Below are positions 9,409 through 17,976 of a DNA stretch of 61,632 nucleotides, one piece after another (position 1 is the first letter of the stretch; each line of letters starts with the position of its first letter). Origin of the DNA: JAVVEZ01 sp032250895 (lineage in GTDB: Bacteria; Pseudomonadota; Gammaproteobacteria; Pseudomonadales; Pseudohongiellaceae); the NCBI GenBank assembly GCA_032250895.1, contig JAVVEZ010000008.1, positions 1 through 61,632 of the forward strand, given 5' to 3'. The position numbers and the translations under genes are program-made. Below the pieces are notes generated by a model that was given only the letters and a program-made list of their open reading frames with translations, ran no database searches and was not told the DNA's origin.

Positions 9409-10382
9409 CGGAACCACTCCACCGCCGCCCCTATTGCCTGCTCTGCCGTTCCCGGCTCATAGCCCAGGCAGGTCTGCGCTTTTTGCGACGAAAAATACAT
9501 ATGTTTACGCGACATTTTTACACCTTCCACGGTTGCCAGTGGCTCCTGGCCAGGCATTATCCGGACCGCCATCTCACAGCACAGCGCAAAAGCCATGGCC
9601 AGGCCATGGGGCATCCTGATCCGGGGTGGCCTCCGCCCCACCTTCCCAGCAATGAGGGTCAGGGCCTGTTGCAGACTGAGATTCTCCCCTCCCAGGATAT
9701 AGCGCTGTCCCGTTTCACCCATCTGCCAGGCCAGCAGATGGCCCTCGGCAACCCGGTCGACGTGGACGAAGTTCATGCCCGTATCGACATAGGCCGGGAT
9801 ACGCCCCGCCATGGCATCACGAATCAGCTTGCCGGTCGGCGTGGGCCTGATATCACCCGGTCCCAACGGCGTCGACGGGTTGACGATGACCACCGGCAGG
9901 TCTTCCTCCTGCGCCATCCTGGTCACGGCTGCCTCGGCAAGAAACTTGGAGCGCTTGTAATGACCCACCATCGTGGCCAGGCTGCTTGGGGTGTTCTCAT
10001 CGGCCGGGCTGCGGTCCGGGTTATTGCCAAGGGTCGCGACACTGCTGGTATAGACAATGCGTTCAAGGCCCGCCCGTTGCGCCGCCTTCATCAGGGCGAC
10101 GGTGCCGTCGACATTGGTGCGGTACATCGGCTCAGGATCCGGAATCCACAAGCGATAGTCCGCCGCCACATGAAACAGTACCGTGCAGCCCGCAAGTGCC
10201 CTGGCCAGGGACTCCGCATCATTCAGATCGCCCTTGACCAACTCGACATCCAGGCCCGCCAGGTTGCTCAGGTCGCTGCCGGGCCGTATCAGGGCTCTGA
10301 CCTCGACCCCGGCTCTTGCCAACAATTGACGGGTGACGGCGGCCCCGACAAAGCCATTGCCACCGGTGACCAGCACTTTCAT
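9405..10382 (-). CDS. hpnA: Hopanoid-associated NAD-dependent sugar epimerase HpnA
   Basis: A 325-residue extended short-chain dehydrogenase/epimerase. It has the Rossmann glycine motif TGGNGFVG (residues 6-13), a YTSSVATLG segment and the catalytic Y142-x-x-x-K146 pair. In other bacteria hpnA sits in hopanoid clusters, and its product is thought to act on the sugar or side-chain moiety of extended hopanoids. The start overlaps the hpnG stop by 4 bp (ATGA) and the stop overlaps the shc start the same way, so hpnG, hpnA and shc are probably translationally coupled. Confidence 0.93.
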   Translation of the reverse strand: MKVLVTGGNGFVGAAVTRQLLARAGVEVRALIRPGSDLSNLAGLDVELVKGDLNDAESLARALAGCTVLFHVAADYRLWIPDPEPMYRTNVDGTVALMKAAQRAGLERIVYTSSVATLGNNPDRSPADENTPSSLATMVGHYKRSKFLAEAAVTRMAQEEDLPVVIVNPSTPLGPGDIRPTPTGKLIRDAMAGRIPAYVDTGMNFVHVDRVAEGHLLAWQMGETGQRYILGGENLSLQQALTLIAGKVGRRPPRIRMPHGLAMAFALCCEMAVRIMPGQEPLATVEGVKMSRKHMYFSSQKAQTCLGYEPGTAEQAIGAAVEWFR

Positions 10383-11155
10383 CTGGAGTCTCCCGCTGCT
10401 GATTCACTGCCGGCCAGGACTGACAAATGAGAACCTTGGTCCGATGCGGCCAGTAAAGCCGGCAGTTTTCGTGCCAGGGAAGCCAGGGCGTCCCGAGCCA
10501 GATGTGACTGTCTGGCCAGAGGCAGCAAGGCCATGAGATCGCCGGGGTGGCGCAGCAAGGCCGCGCAAAAATTGAGCCAGCGAACGCGCCCGAAAGGGTC
10601 TACGGCACTGGAAACAAAGGCGGGCAGGCGCGTTCCGGCGGTATCCAGCACACTGCGCACCGCCACAAAGGGCAGTCCTCTTTCCGCAGCGACGGCCGCA
10701 ACCGCCGCACTCTCCAGATCCACGGCTGCCGCTCCCGAACGGGCAAACAGGCGCTGCTTGCCGACACGGTCAACGATGGCCGTTTCAGCACAAAACAGCG
10801 CTTTGTCGCTGGCGGAATGCACCGTGGTCTGGGTGCTCAGGAACAGGGCGCGCAGGTCTGGATCAACGGAATATTCGACATCTCCGGCCGCGCTGACTGT
10901 TGCCGGGAACAGCAACTGACCGGACTCCAGCGCAGGATCGAGTGCACCGGCAACACCCCAGCTGACCAGCACATCGGCACCGTCATCGGCCAGCAGCAGG
11001 GCAGCCTGCCGGGCTCTGATGGCACCCATGCCGCAAAGCACCAGCTTGCCGATACGGCCCACCGTCACACAACGCCGGCGGCGCGCGCTGGCAACCAGAG
11101 TCGCCGCCTCCATCTGCAGTGCACAGACAAAACCCCATTCAGCTTTGGTTTTCAC
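10379..11155 (-). CDS. hpnG: Adenosylhopane nucleosidase/phosphorylase HpnG
   Basis: Predicted 258-residue nucleoside phosphorylase-like enzyme that removes adenine from adenosylhopane (made by HpnH) to give ribosylhopane. Family features seen are GMGAIRA near the N-terminus, SWGVAGAL, and a VDLESAAVA helix with the acidic residue expected to contact the nucleoside. The start is taken as GTG 11155, preceded by gggatagggtc and 28 bases after the squalene synthase stop. A longer frame back to 11230 would overlap that gene and adds no family-like sequence. Confidence 0.88.
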   Translation of the reverse strand: MKTKAEWGFVCALQMEAATLVASARRRRCVTVGRIGKLVLCGMGAIRARQAALLLADDGADVLVSWGVAGALDPALESGQLLFPATVSAAGDVEYSVDPDLRALFLSTQTTVHSASDKALFCAETAIVDRVGKQRLFARSGAAAVDLESAAVAAVAAERGLPFVAVRSVLDTAGTRLPAFVSSAVDPFGRVRWLNFCAALLRHPGDLMALLPLARQSHLARDALASLARKLPALLAASDQGSHLSVLAGSESAAGDSR

Positions 11156-11183
11156 GACCCTATCCCCAGACCCCAGCCTGCAT

Positions 11184-12269
11184 TTACACAGAACCTTCGG
11201 GGATATGCACAATCGCGGCACCCGAGGCAATGGCCTTCGGCAAACCGGCAGCCGTCAGGTTGAACAGCAGCCGGCTGGCCGTATTGGAAGCCCCACACAG
11301 ATTGCACAGGGCAATGACCGTGTATACCGCACGCCGGGATATCTTGACCTCGGCCCCGGCGGAAAACCCGGGATTGTGGTGTATCTTGCGGATGGACAGC
11401 ATGGCCATACCAATACACCATAGACAGAAATGGCGGATGCCCTTTTCCGTCGCCGGGATCATCAGAGTGTAGTCAAGCGCATTGCGCAGATGAGCGTGGG
11501 TCACGCCAAGCAGCTCATTCAGACCCTCGGCAAAGGCAGGCGACCCATGTATCGTCTCAAGCTCACTCAGCTCGAGTCCATGGCGCTTGAACAGGCTGCG
11601 CGGCAACCAGCAGATGGAGCGGGAACGATCATCCCAGATATCCTTCAGAATATTGGTCATCTGCAAACCCTGGCCGAAGGAAACTGCCAGTGGCATCAGC
11701 ACGTCCCGCCTGGCCCGCATCGCTTCGCAGTAGTCACAGAACAGCTCTGTCAGCATTTCTCCGACCACTCCCGCGACGTGATAGCAGTAATCGTCGAGCT
11801 TGCGCATGTCCTCCAGACCGGCATGGGGCGGGTTGGCCTGATAGTGGGCCATGCCTGCGGTCATCGTGGCGACGCAGCGGCTGATGGCCGCACGCTGGTT
11901 TTCCGAAAAGGTATGGGTCAGGCGGATGACACGGGCTGTATTCTGGACCAGATCCTGCTCCGCCACCGGCGTCTCCGGCACCAGAACAGATGCCAGGCCA
12001 GCGGCAAACGCGGCGCTGTCGTCACGGCCGTCGATAAGGCCAATCAGACGTTCGGAGAACGCTTTCTTGTCCCCGGCAGGCAAGGCCGGGTCATCTTCGA
12101 TGGTATCTGCAAGACGACACAGCAGATAGGCATTGCCGACCACCTCGCGCAAAGCCACGGGCAATTGCGGAATGGTCAGCGCAAAGGTGCGCGACACCCC
12201 TTGCAGGATATAGTCCTGATAGCCCGAATCATCGAGTCGGCTGGTATCCTGATGTTCAAACTCTGGCAT
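11184..12269 (-). CDS. sqs: Squalene synthase (single-protein type)
   Basis: Condenses two farnesyl diphosphates to squalene for the cyclase encoded four genes downstream. The 361-residue protein has two Asp-rich motifs, D55-T-I-E-D-D60 and D210-I-W-D-D214. It also has the conserved YHVAGVVGEMLTELF and MTNILKD segments. A C-terminal extension beyond the PSPP-synthase size (HPATEKGIRHFC-like region and later) resembles one-step squalene synthases. No hpnC or hpnE is seen in this window, which fits that type. The start is ATG 12269; a TTG at 12311 is an alternative. HpnD is the alternative name if it proves closer to the HpnCDE set. Confidence 0.88.
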   Translation of the reverse strand: MPEFEHQDTSRLDDSGYQDYILQGVSRTFALTIPQLPVALREVVGNAYLLCRLADTIEDDPALPAGDKKAFSERLIGLIDGRDDSAAFAAGLASVLVPETPVAEQDLVQNTARVIRLTHTFSENQRAAISRCVATMTAGMAHYQANPPHAGLEDMRKLDDYCYHVAGVVGEMLTELFCDYCEAMRARRDVLMPLAVSFGQGLQMTNILKDIWDDRSRSICWLPRSLFKRHGLELSELETIHGSPAFAEGLNELLGVTHAHLRNALDYTLMIPATEKGIRHFCLWCIGMAMLSIRKIHHNPGFSAGAEVKISRRAVYTVIALCNLCGASNTASRLLFNLTAAGLPKAIASGAAIVHIPEGSV

Positions 12270-12340
12270 AGCAATACCCAAGGGAACGCAGACGACACAA
12301 TGCCGCCACAAAGATCAAAGCAATATTCGCTTCGGGAATT

Positions 12341-13489
12341 TCAAGCAATATTGCTTTTTTCAGAGCTTGCTGTCGCCTTCTTCGCCTCATCCGGTTTCTT
12401 GCCTGCCACACTGGCCACATCAGTGACATTGTAGGTCTGTATGTACTCAATGGGAGGCTCAGCGACCATCGGACCTTCCGTGCGCGGACCGAAGAGCGCC
12501 ACCTTCAGGGCCTTCCAGGGGTGAGTCAGCGAGTCATCGATGGCCGAGGGCTCGTAACCGCAGTGCACCATGCAATCAGCACATTTCGGGTTTTTACCGG
12601 TACCGTAATTGTCCCAGTTGGTATCATCGATCAGGGATTTGAAACTGTCGGTATAACCTTCATCCACCAGCAGATAGCACGGCTTCTGCCAGCCGAACAC
12701 ATTGCGCGTGGGGTTCCCCCAGGGCGTGCAGCGATAATCCTGATTACCGGCCAGAAAATCCAGGAACAGACTCGACTGATTGATCTGCCATTTGTGGCCC
12801 TTGCCCAATCTGAATATCTGCCGGAACAGTTCCTTGCTGGACTGGCGTTTCAGAAAGATTTCCTGCTGCGGGGCATGCTGGTAGCTGTAGCCCGGTGAAA
12901 TGGTCGCGCCTTCCACGCCCAGATCCCGGCAAAAATCCAGAAACCCGGCAACCTCTTCCGGGCTTTCATTCTGGAACAATGTGCAGTTAACTGTAACCCT
13001 GAAGCCTTTTTCCAGAGCAGCCTTGATTGCTATGACCACACGATCAAAAACACCATCGAGACAAACCGAGGCGTCATGCTTCTCCTGCAGGCCGTCCAGA
13101 TGCACGGAAAAGGCAAAGTAGGGAGACGGGGTGTATTTGTGCAGGTGTTTCTTGAGCAGCAGCGCATTCGTACACAGATAGACAAATTTCTTGCGCGCCA
13201 CGATACCCTCGACGATTTGTGGCATTTCCTTGTGCAGCAGGGGTTCGCCGCCGGGAATGGACACGATGGGCGCACCGCATTCATCGACTGCGGCCAGGCA
13301 TTCCTCCAGGCTCAGGCGCTTGTCCAGAATGGCTTCCGGATAATCGATTTTACCGCAGCCTGCGCAGGCAAGATTACAGCGGAACAAGGGTTCCAGCATC
13401 AACACCACCGGGTAGCGTTTGACACCCAATAATTTCTGCTTGAGCAGGTAGGCACCCACGCGAATCTGCTGTTTTAAAGAAACTGCCAT
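12341..13489 (-). CDS. hpnH: Radical SAM adenosylhopene transferase HpnH
   Basis: Adds the 5'-deoxyadenosyl group to hopene, the first step towards C35 bacteriohopanepolyols. The 382-residue product has the radical SAM [4Fe-4S] motif C38-x3-C42-x2-C45 in FRCNLACAGC, a SIPGGEPLL glycine motif, and a second Cys-rich stretch near the C-terminus (CADCMVHCGYEP). It lies 14 bases downstream of ispH in the same operon. The C-terminal 20 residues are a Lys/Ala/Ser-rich tail. Confidence 0.94.
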   Translation of the reverse strand: MAVSLKQQIRVGAYLLKQKLLGVKRYPVVLMLEPLFRCNLACAGCGKIDYPEAILDKRLSLEECLAAVDECGAPIVSIPGGEPLLHKEMPQIVEGIVARKKFVYLCTNALLLKKHLHKYTPSPYFAFSVHLDGLQEKHDASVCLDGVFDRVVIAIKAALEKGFRVTVNCTLFQNESPEEVAGFLDFCRDLGVEGATISPGYSYQHAPQQEIFLKRQSSKELFRQIFRLGKGHKWQINQSSLFLDFLAGNQDYRCTPWGNPTRNVFGWQKPCYLLVDEGYTDSFKSLIDDTNWDNYGTGKNPKCADCMVHCGYEPSAIDDSLTHPWKALKVALFGPRTEGPMVAEPPIEYIQTYNVTDVASVAGKKPDEAKKATASSEKSNIA

Positions 13490-13503
13490 AGCAAAAGCCT
13501 CAT

Positions 13504-14466
13504 TTATTCTATTGATGGTCTGCCGGAGGTGGCAATCATGCCCGCTTCCAGCAATTCCCTGGGTAATCTGAATACGGTGGATTCGGTCACGCCGTTCATC
13601 ATATGAACGGCCACGACGCCTGAATCCCTGAGCCGGTCAACGACACCCTGCACCAGGGCCTCCGGAGCCGAGGCCCCGGCGGTTATGCCAATACGGGAAA
13701 CGGATGTCAGCCACTCATTCCTGATTTCACCGGCATCCTGAATCAGATAGGCCTTGACCCCCGACTGCTCCGCCACATCTTTCAGGCGATTCGAGTTGGA
13801 ACTGTTCTGTGCCCCAACCACCAACACCAGGTCCACTTCCCGCGCCATATCCCGCACGGCATTCTGACGATTCTGCGTAGCATAACAAATATCATTGAGT
13901 CCCGGGCCGATAATGTCCGGAAACCGGGTTTTCAGGGCGGCAATGATATCACGGGTATCATCCAGACTCAGTGTGGTCTGTGTCACATAGGCAACCTTGC
14001 CGGGATCGCTCACCGTGAGTTCCGCGACTTCCTCGGGCGTTGACACGACATGAACCTCGCCCGCGATGGAACCCATGGTGCCAATCACCTCCTCGTGTTC
14101 GATATGCCCCACGATGATGACTGCGTAGCCCTGGGCACTATAGCGCTTGCCCTGCAGATGAACCTTCGTCACCAGTGGACAGGTGGCGTCGATGACATCC
14201 AGCTGCCGCTGTTCGGCTTGCGCCACGATGGCACCCGAGACGCCATGCGCACTGAATATCACCACTGAACCGGCGGGCACATCGGCAAGACTCTCCACGA
14301 AAACCGCCCCCTGTTTTTTCAGGTCGGCCACCACATGGGCGTTGTGAACGATTTCGTGATAGACATAGATGGGCGGCTTGTAGACCTCCAGCGCCAGCTC
14401 GACGATTTCGATTGCCCGGACCACGCCAGCACAAAAACCGCGCGGCTGCGCCAGATACAGTTCCAT
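13504..14466 (-). CDS. ispH: 4-hydroxy-3-methylbut-2-enyl diphosphate reductase
   Basis: Last step of the MEP pathway: HMBPP is reduced to IPP and DMAPP by an iron-sulfur enzyme in the cytoplasm. The 320-residue protein keeps all three cluster cysteines (C12 in RGFCAGV, C96 in DATCPLV, C194 in NDICYATQNRQ). The start is ATG 14466, set by aggag five bases upstream; the longer frame to 14508 is not needed. Its position between ispG and hpnH places precursor supply under the same transcription unit as hopanoid assembly. Confidence 0.96.
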   Translation of the reverse strand: MELYLAQPRGFCAGVVRAIEIVELALEVYKPPIYVYHEIVHNAHVVADLKKQGAVFVESLADVPAGSVVIFSAHGVSGAIVAQAEQRQLDVIDATCPLVTKVHLQGKRYSAQGYAVIIVGHIEHEEVIGTMGSIAGEVHVVSTPEEVAELTVSDPGKVAYVTQTTLSLDDTRDIIAALKTRFPDIIGPGLNDICYATQNRQNAVRDMAREVDLVLVVGAQNSSNSNRLKDVAEQSGVKAYLIQDAGEIRNEWLTSVSRIGITAGASAPEALVQGVVDRLRDSGVVAVHMMNGVTESTVFRLPRELLEAGMIATSGRPSIE

Positions 14467-14591
14467 AGTGTCTCCTGCCTGAAATTCATGTTTTTGGTCG
14501 GTTTGCAAACAAACAAGCCTCTGGTTCAGCGCTTTCCTGGTGTCATTTCAAGTATATAAACACTCGTCTTGATGAATCCTGATAATAGAAA

Positions 14592-14614
14592 GGGAAACTG
14601 CAAATAAATTTCCC
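14592..14614 (-). terminator. Weak hairpin after ispG
   Basis: On the minus strand a gggaaa/tttccc stem with an 11-base loop is followed by tttctatta. It lies in the 161-bp gap between ispG and ispH and could attenuate transcription between them. The stem is short and AT-rich, so this is tentative. Confidence 0.3.
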
Positions 14615-14627
14615 GCTGCGCAGGCTC

Positions 14628-15893
14628 TCAGCCAGGCACCTCAGGGTTTCCGGAAGCGGGAGGGGGGGCAATGTTGCTGTTGTAATGGCTCTTGACATAA
14701 GCCCCGATGAGCGCCTGGAACTCTTCCACGAGGTGTTCACCTTTCAGGGTGACATCCCTTTTGCCATCGATGAAGACCGGCGCCACCGGCGCCTCGCCGC
14801 TACCGGGCAGGCTGATGCCGATATTGGCCAGTTTGCTTTCCCCCGGGCCATTCACGACGCAGCCCATCACCGCGACGGTCATGTTCTCGACACCGACGAA
14901 ATCCTTGCGCCAGAGAGGCATCTGCGCCCGCAGATAGCTCTGAATTTTTCCGGCCAGTTCCTGAAAATAGGTGCTGGTGGTACGGCCGCAACCCGGACAG
15001 GCAGCCACCAGGGGCGTGAATGAGCGGATGCCCAGGCATTGCAGGATTTCCTGGGCAACAATGACTTCATTGCTGCGATCACCACCGGGTTCCGGGGTCA
15101 GAGAGACCCGGATCGTATTGCCGATGCCTTCCTGCAACAGCAGGGAGAGCGCCGCCGTGGAGGCCACGATGCCCTTGGAACCCATGCCGGCTTCGGTCAA
15201 TCCCAGATGCAGGGGATAGTCACACTGGACCACCAACTCCCGATAGACCCTGACCAGTTCCTGCACCGAGCTGGTCTTGCAGGAAATGATGATCCGGTTA
15301 TGAGGCAGCCCGAGCGTCTCGGCCATCCTCGCGCTTTCCAGCGCTGAAAAAATGATCGTATCGCGCTGGACCTCATCCAGCGTCCTGGGACTGGCCAGGC
15401 TGGCATTCTCATCCAGTTTCCGGGCCAACAGCTCCTGGTCGAGACTGCCCCAGTTGACGCCAATGCGAACCGGCTTGTTGTAGGTGCAGGCGACTTCTAT
15501 CATCGCGGCAAACTGCTCATCCTTGCGCTTGCCGCGACCGACATTACCGGGGTTGATCCGGTATTTGGCCAGGGCCTGGGCGCACTCGGGATAGCGAACC
15601 AGCAGTTTATGACCGTTGTAGTGAAAATCGCCGATCAGCGGCACCTCGATGCCCCTGGCCAGCAAGCGATCACGGATGTGGGGAACCGCCCTGGCGGCAT
15701 CCTCATTGTTGACGGTGATCCGTACCAGTTCAGAACCAGCCGTGGCCAGGCTTTCGACCTGGGCAACCGTGCGCTCGATATCGACGGTATCCGTATTGGT
15801 CATTGACTGCACACGAACCGGCGCACCGCCCCCGACCATGACTCCCCCCACGTTGACGGCAACCCGTCTGGGGTAACGCAACTTATCCAACAT
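14628..15893 (-). CDS. ispG: 4-hydroxy-3-methylbut-2-en-1-yl diphosphate synthase
   Basis: Penultimate MEP-pathway step, converting MEcPP to HMBPP with a [4Fe-4S] cluster. The protein is 421 residues. Cluster ligands are visible as C299-P-G-C302 and C345 in VMGCVVNGPGE. The N-terminal barrel motifs MTNTDTVD and INPGNVG are intact. The start is ATG 15893 with aagga upstream. It is the first gene of the leftward hopanoid operon and is divergent from dxs. Confidence 0.96.
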   Translation of the reverse strand: MLDKLRYPRRVAVNVGGVMVGGGAPVRVQSMTNTDTVDIERTVAQVESLATAGSELVRITVNNEDAARAVPHIRDRLLARGIEVPLIGDFHYNGHKLLVRYPECAQALAKYRINPGNVGRGKRKDEQFAAMIEVACTYNKPVRIGVNWGSLDQELLARKLDENASLASPRTLDEVQRDTIIFSALESARMAETLGLPHNRIIISCKTSSVQELVRVYRELVVQCDYPLHLGLTEAGMGSKGIVASTAALSLLLQEGIGNTIRVSLTPEPGGDRSNEVIVAQEILQCLGIRSFTPLVAACPGCGRTTSTYFQELAGKIQSYLRAQMPLWRKDFVGVENMTVAVMGCVVNGPGESKLANIGISLPGSGEAPVAPVFIDGKRDVTLKGEHLVEEFQALIGAYVKSHYNSNIAPPPASGNPEVPG

Positions 15894-15940
15894 ACTGATC
15901 CTTATTCACGCCACTTATCCCTGCAAGTTCTTTCTGATAT

Positions 15941-15968
15941 TTGGGTCTCGTGTATAGTGCATTATACA
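15941..15968. promoter_or_regulatory. Overlapping divergent promoters of dxs and ispG with a near-palindrome
   Basis: Rightward, ttgggt (15941-15946) and tataca (15963-15968) are 16 bases apart, about 40 bases before the dxs start. Leftward, the complement of 15961-15966 reads tataat and could be the ispG -10. Both -10 elements sit in gtatagtgcattatac (15952-15967), which is palindromic at 14 of 16 positions. RNA polymerase binding would compete here, or a dimeric regulator could act on both genes. Confidence 0.45.
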
Positions 15969-16009
15969 TTGGCACAAGACAATAAATACAACGGGGGCTT
16001 GGAACTTTC

Positions 16010-17965
16010 ATGACGAACAATGACTACCCGATCTTACAAACCATTGACTCGCCGGTAGATCTGCGAACCCTGTCCGAAGCGCAACTGGCACCGCTGGCTG
16101 AAGAGCTGCGCAGCTTTCTGATCGAATCCGTCTCCTCCTGCGGCGGTCATTTTGCGGCCGGGCTGGGTACTGTCGAATTGGCGATAGCGCTGCACTATGT
16201 GTTCGACACCCCCAACGCAAAATTAATCTGGGATGTCGGGCACCAGGCCTATCCCCACAAGATTCTCACCGGACGCCGCGATCGCATCCGCACCATCCGC
16301 AAACAGCATGGTCTGACCCCCTTTCTGAAACTGACTGAAAGCCCCTACGATGCCTTTGGCGCCGGACATTCCAGCACCTCCATCAGCGCCGCACTGGGGA
16401 TGGCGATGGCCGCCCGGACCCTGCACAAGGATGAAGCCGCCATCGCCGTCATCGGCGATGGCGGCATGACCGCCGGTCTCGCCTATGAGGCCATGAATCA
16501 TGCCGGCTCCATGCCCGATCTCGATCTGCTGGTGATTCTCAACGACAACAAGATGTCGATCTCGCCCAACGTGGGCGCGCTGCACAATTATCTGACGCGA
16601 ATCCTGTCCGGCCGTTTCTACAACAAGGTCCTGGAGAGTGGTGAGCACCTGCTGGAAAAAATGCGTCTGCCGACGCTGCTGAAACTCGCCAATCACATGA
16701 AGAAGGGCGTGCGTGACCTGGTCGCCCCGCCCGGCAGTTTTTTTGATGCATTGGGCTTCAGTTATTTTGGCCCCATCGACGGTCACGACCTGCCAACCCT
16801 GGTACATACCTTGAAAAACCTGCAAGCCGTCAAAACTCCGCGCCTGTTGCATGTGGTGACCTGCAAGGGCAACGGTTATGCCAAGGCTGAAAAAGATCCC
16901 GTCAAATATCATGGGGTCTCCCCCTTCGACCCCAAATTGGGCATCCGCTCGACCTCCACGCCTGCGAAAATGTCCTATTCCGAGGTATTTGGCAACTGGC
17001 TCTGCGATATGGCCGCGCATGACAAACACCTGGTCGGCATTACGCCGGCGATGCGGGAAGGCTCTGGCATGGTGAAATTCGCCGAGCAATACCCCTCTCA
17101 GTATGTTGATGTGGGAATTGCCGAGCAACACAGTGTTGCGCTGGCCGCCGGCATGGTCCTGCAGGGGCTGAAGCCGGTTGTGGCCATTTATTCCACCTTC
17201 CTGCAACGTGCCTATGATCAGGTGGTGCATGAAGTTGCCATCCAGAAACTGCCGGTCCTGTTCGCCATCGACCGCGCTGGCCTGGTCGGCCCCGATGGCC
17301 CCACCCATGCCGGAGCCTATGACCTCACCTTCCTGCGCTCACTGCCACACATGGTCATCATGGCCCCTGCCGACGAGAACGAATGCCGGCAGATGCTCTA
17401 CACGGGTTACAGGCTGGAACAACCGGCCGCGGTGCGTTATCCCCGTGGTGGCGGCCCGGGAGCCGTCATCGAACAAGCGATGCAAATGCTGCCTGTCGGC
17501 AAGGCGCAGTGGCGCCGGCAGGGGCACGGTATCGCCCTGCTGGCCTTTGGCTCCATGCTGATACCCGCGGCCCTTGTCGCCGAGAATCTGGATGCCACCC
17601 TGATCAACATGCGCTTCGTCAAACCCATTGATACCGGCATGCTCGAGAAAATCGCGGCTTCCCACCGCCTGATCGTCACCCTGGAAGAGAATGTCGTGCC
17701 CGGCGGCGCCGGCGAAGCCGTTCATGAATACCTCTCGGAACAGGGTATCAACCTGCCCTTGCTGCACATTGGCCTGCCTGATCGCTTCATTGAACACGGC
17801 TCACGGGAAGAAATGCTGAAGGACGCCGGGCTGGATGTGGCCAGCATCGAGGCCAGCATTCAGACATTCATCACCCGGCAGGATATCGGCAAGCTGGTGG
17901 CCCTGACGGTGGAGAACAAGACCAGGCCCGCAGTCACCCGCAAGCGCTCAGTGAATCAGAAGTAG
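16010..17965 (+). CDS. dxs: 1-deoxy-D-xylulose-5-phosphate synthase
   Basis: First MEP-pathway enzyme: pyruvate plus glyceraldehyde 3-phosphate gives DXP with thiamine diphosphate. At 651 residues it is close to the family length. The cofactor motif IGDGGMTAGLAYEAMNHAG (near residue 150) and the catalytic-Glu region VGIAEQHSVALAAG (near 370) are present. It is divergent from ispG across a 116-bp regulatory gap and ends tail to tail with the sulfotransferase gene, 11 bases away. With ispG and ispH nearby, this is a local MEP supply module for hopanoids. Confidence 0.96.
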   Translation: MTNNDYPILQTIDSPVDLRTLSEAQLAPLAEELRSFLIESVSSCGGHFAAGLGTVELAIALHYVFDTPNAKLIWDVGHQAYPHKILTGRRDRIRTIRKQHGLTPFLKLTESPYDAFGAGHSSTSISAALGMAMAARTLHKDEAAIAVIGDGGMTAGLAYEAMNHAGSMPDLDLLVILNDNKMSISPNVGALHNYLTRILSGRFYNKVLESGEHLLEKMRLPTLLKLANHMKKGVRDLVAPPGSFFDALGFSYFGPIDGHDLPTLVHTLKNLQAVKTPRLLHVVTCKGNGYAKAEKDPVKYHGVSPFDPKLGIRSTSTPAKMSYSEVFGNWLCDMAAHDKHLVGITPAMREGSGMVKFAEQYPSQYVDVGIAEQHSVALAAGMVLQGLKPVVAIYSTFLQRAYDQVVHEVAIQKLPVLFAIDRAGLVGPDGPTHAGAYDLTFLRSLPHMVIMAPADENECRQMLYTGYRLEQPAAVRYPRGGGPGAVIEQAMQMLPVGKAQWRRQGHGIALLAFGSMLIPAALVAENLDATLINMRFVKPIDTGMLEKIAASHRLIVTLEENVVPGGAGEAVHEYLSEQGINLPLLHIGLPDRFIEHGSREEMLKDAGLDVASIEASIQTFITRQDIGKLVALTVENKTRPAVTRKRSVNQK

Positions 17966-17976
17966 AAAAGTCTTTC

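Noticed and set aside
11156..11230. N-terminal extension of HpnG
   Set aside because: It would overlap the squalene synthase coding region and has no family similarity; a GTG with a good ribosome-binding site at 11155 fits better.
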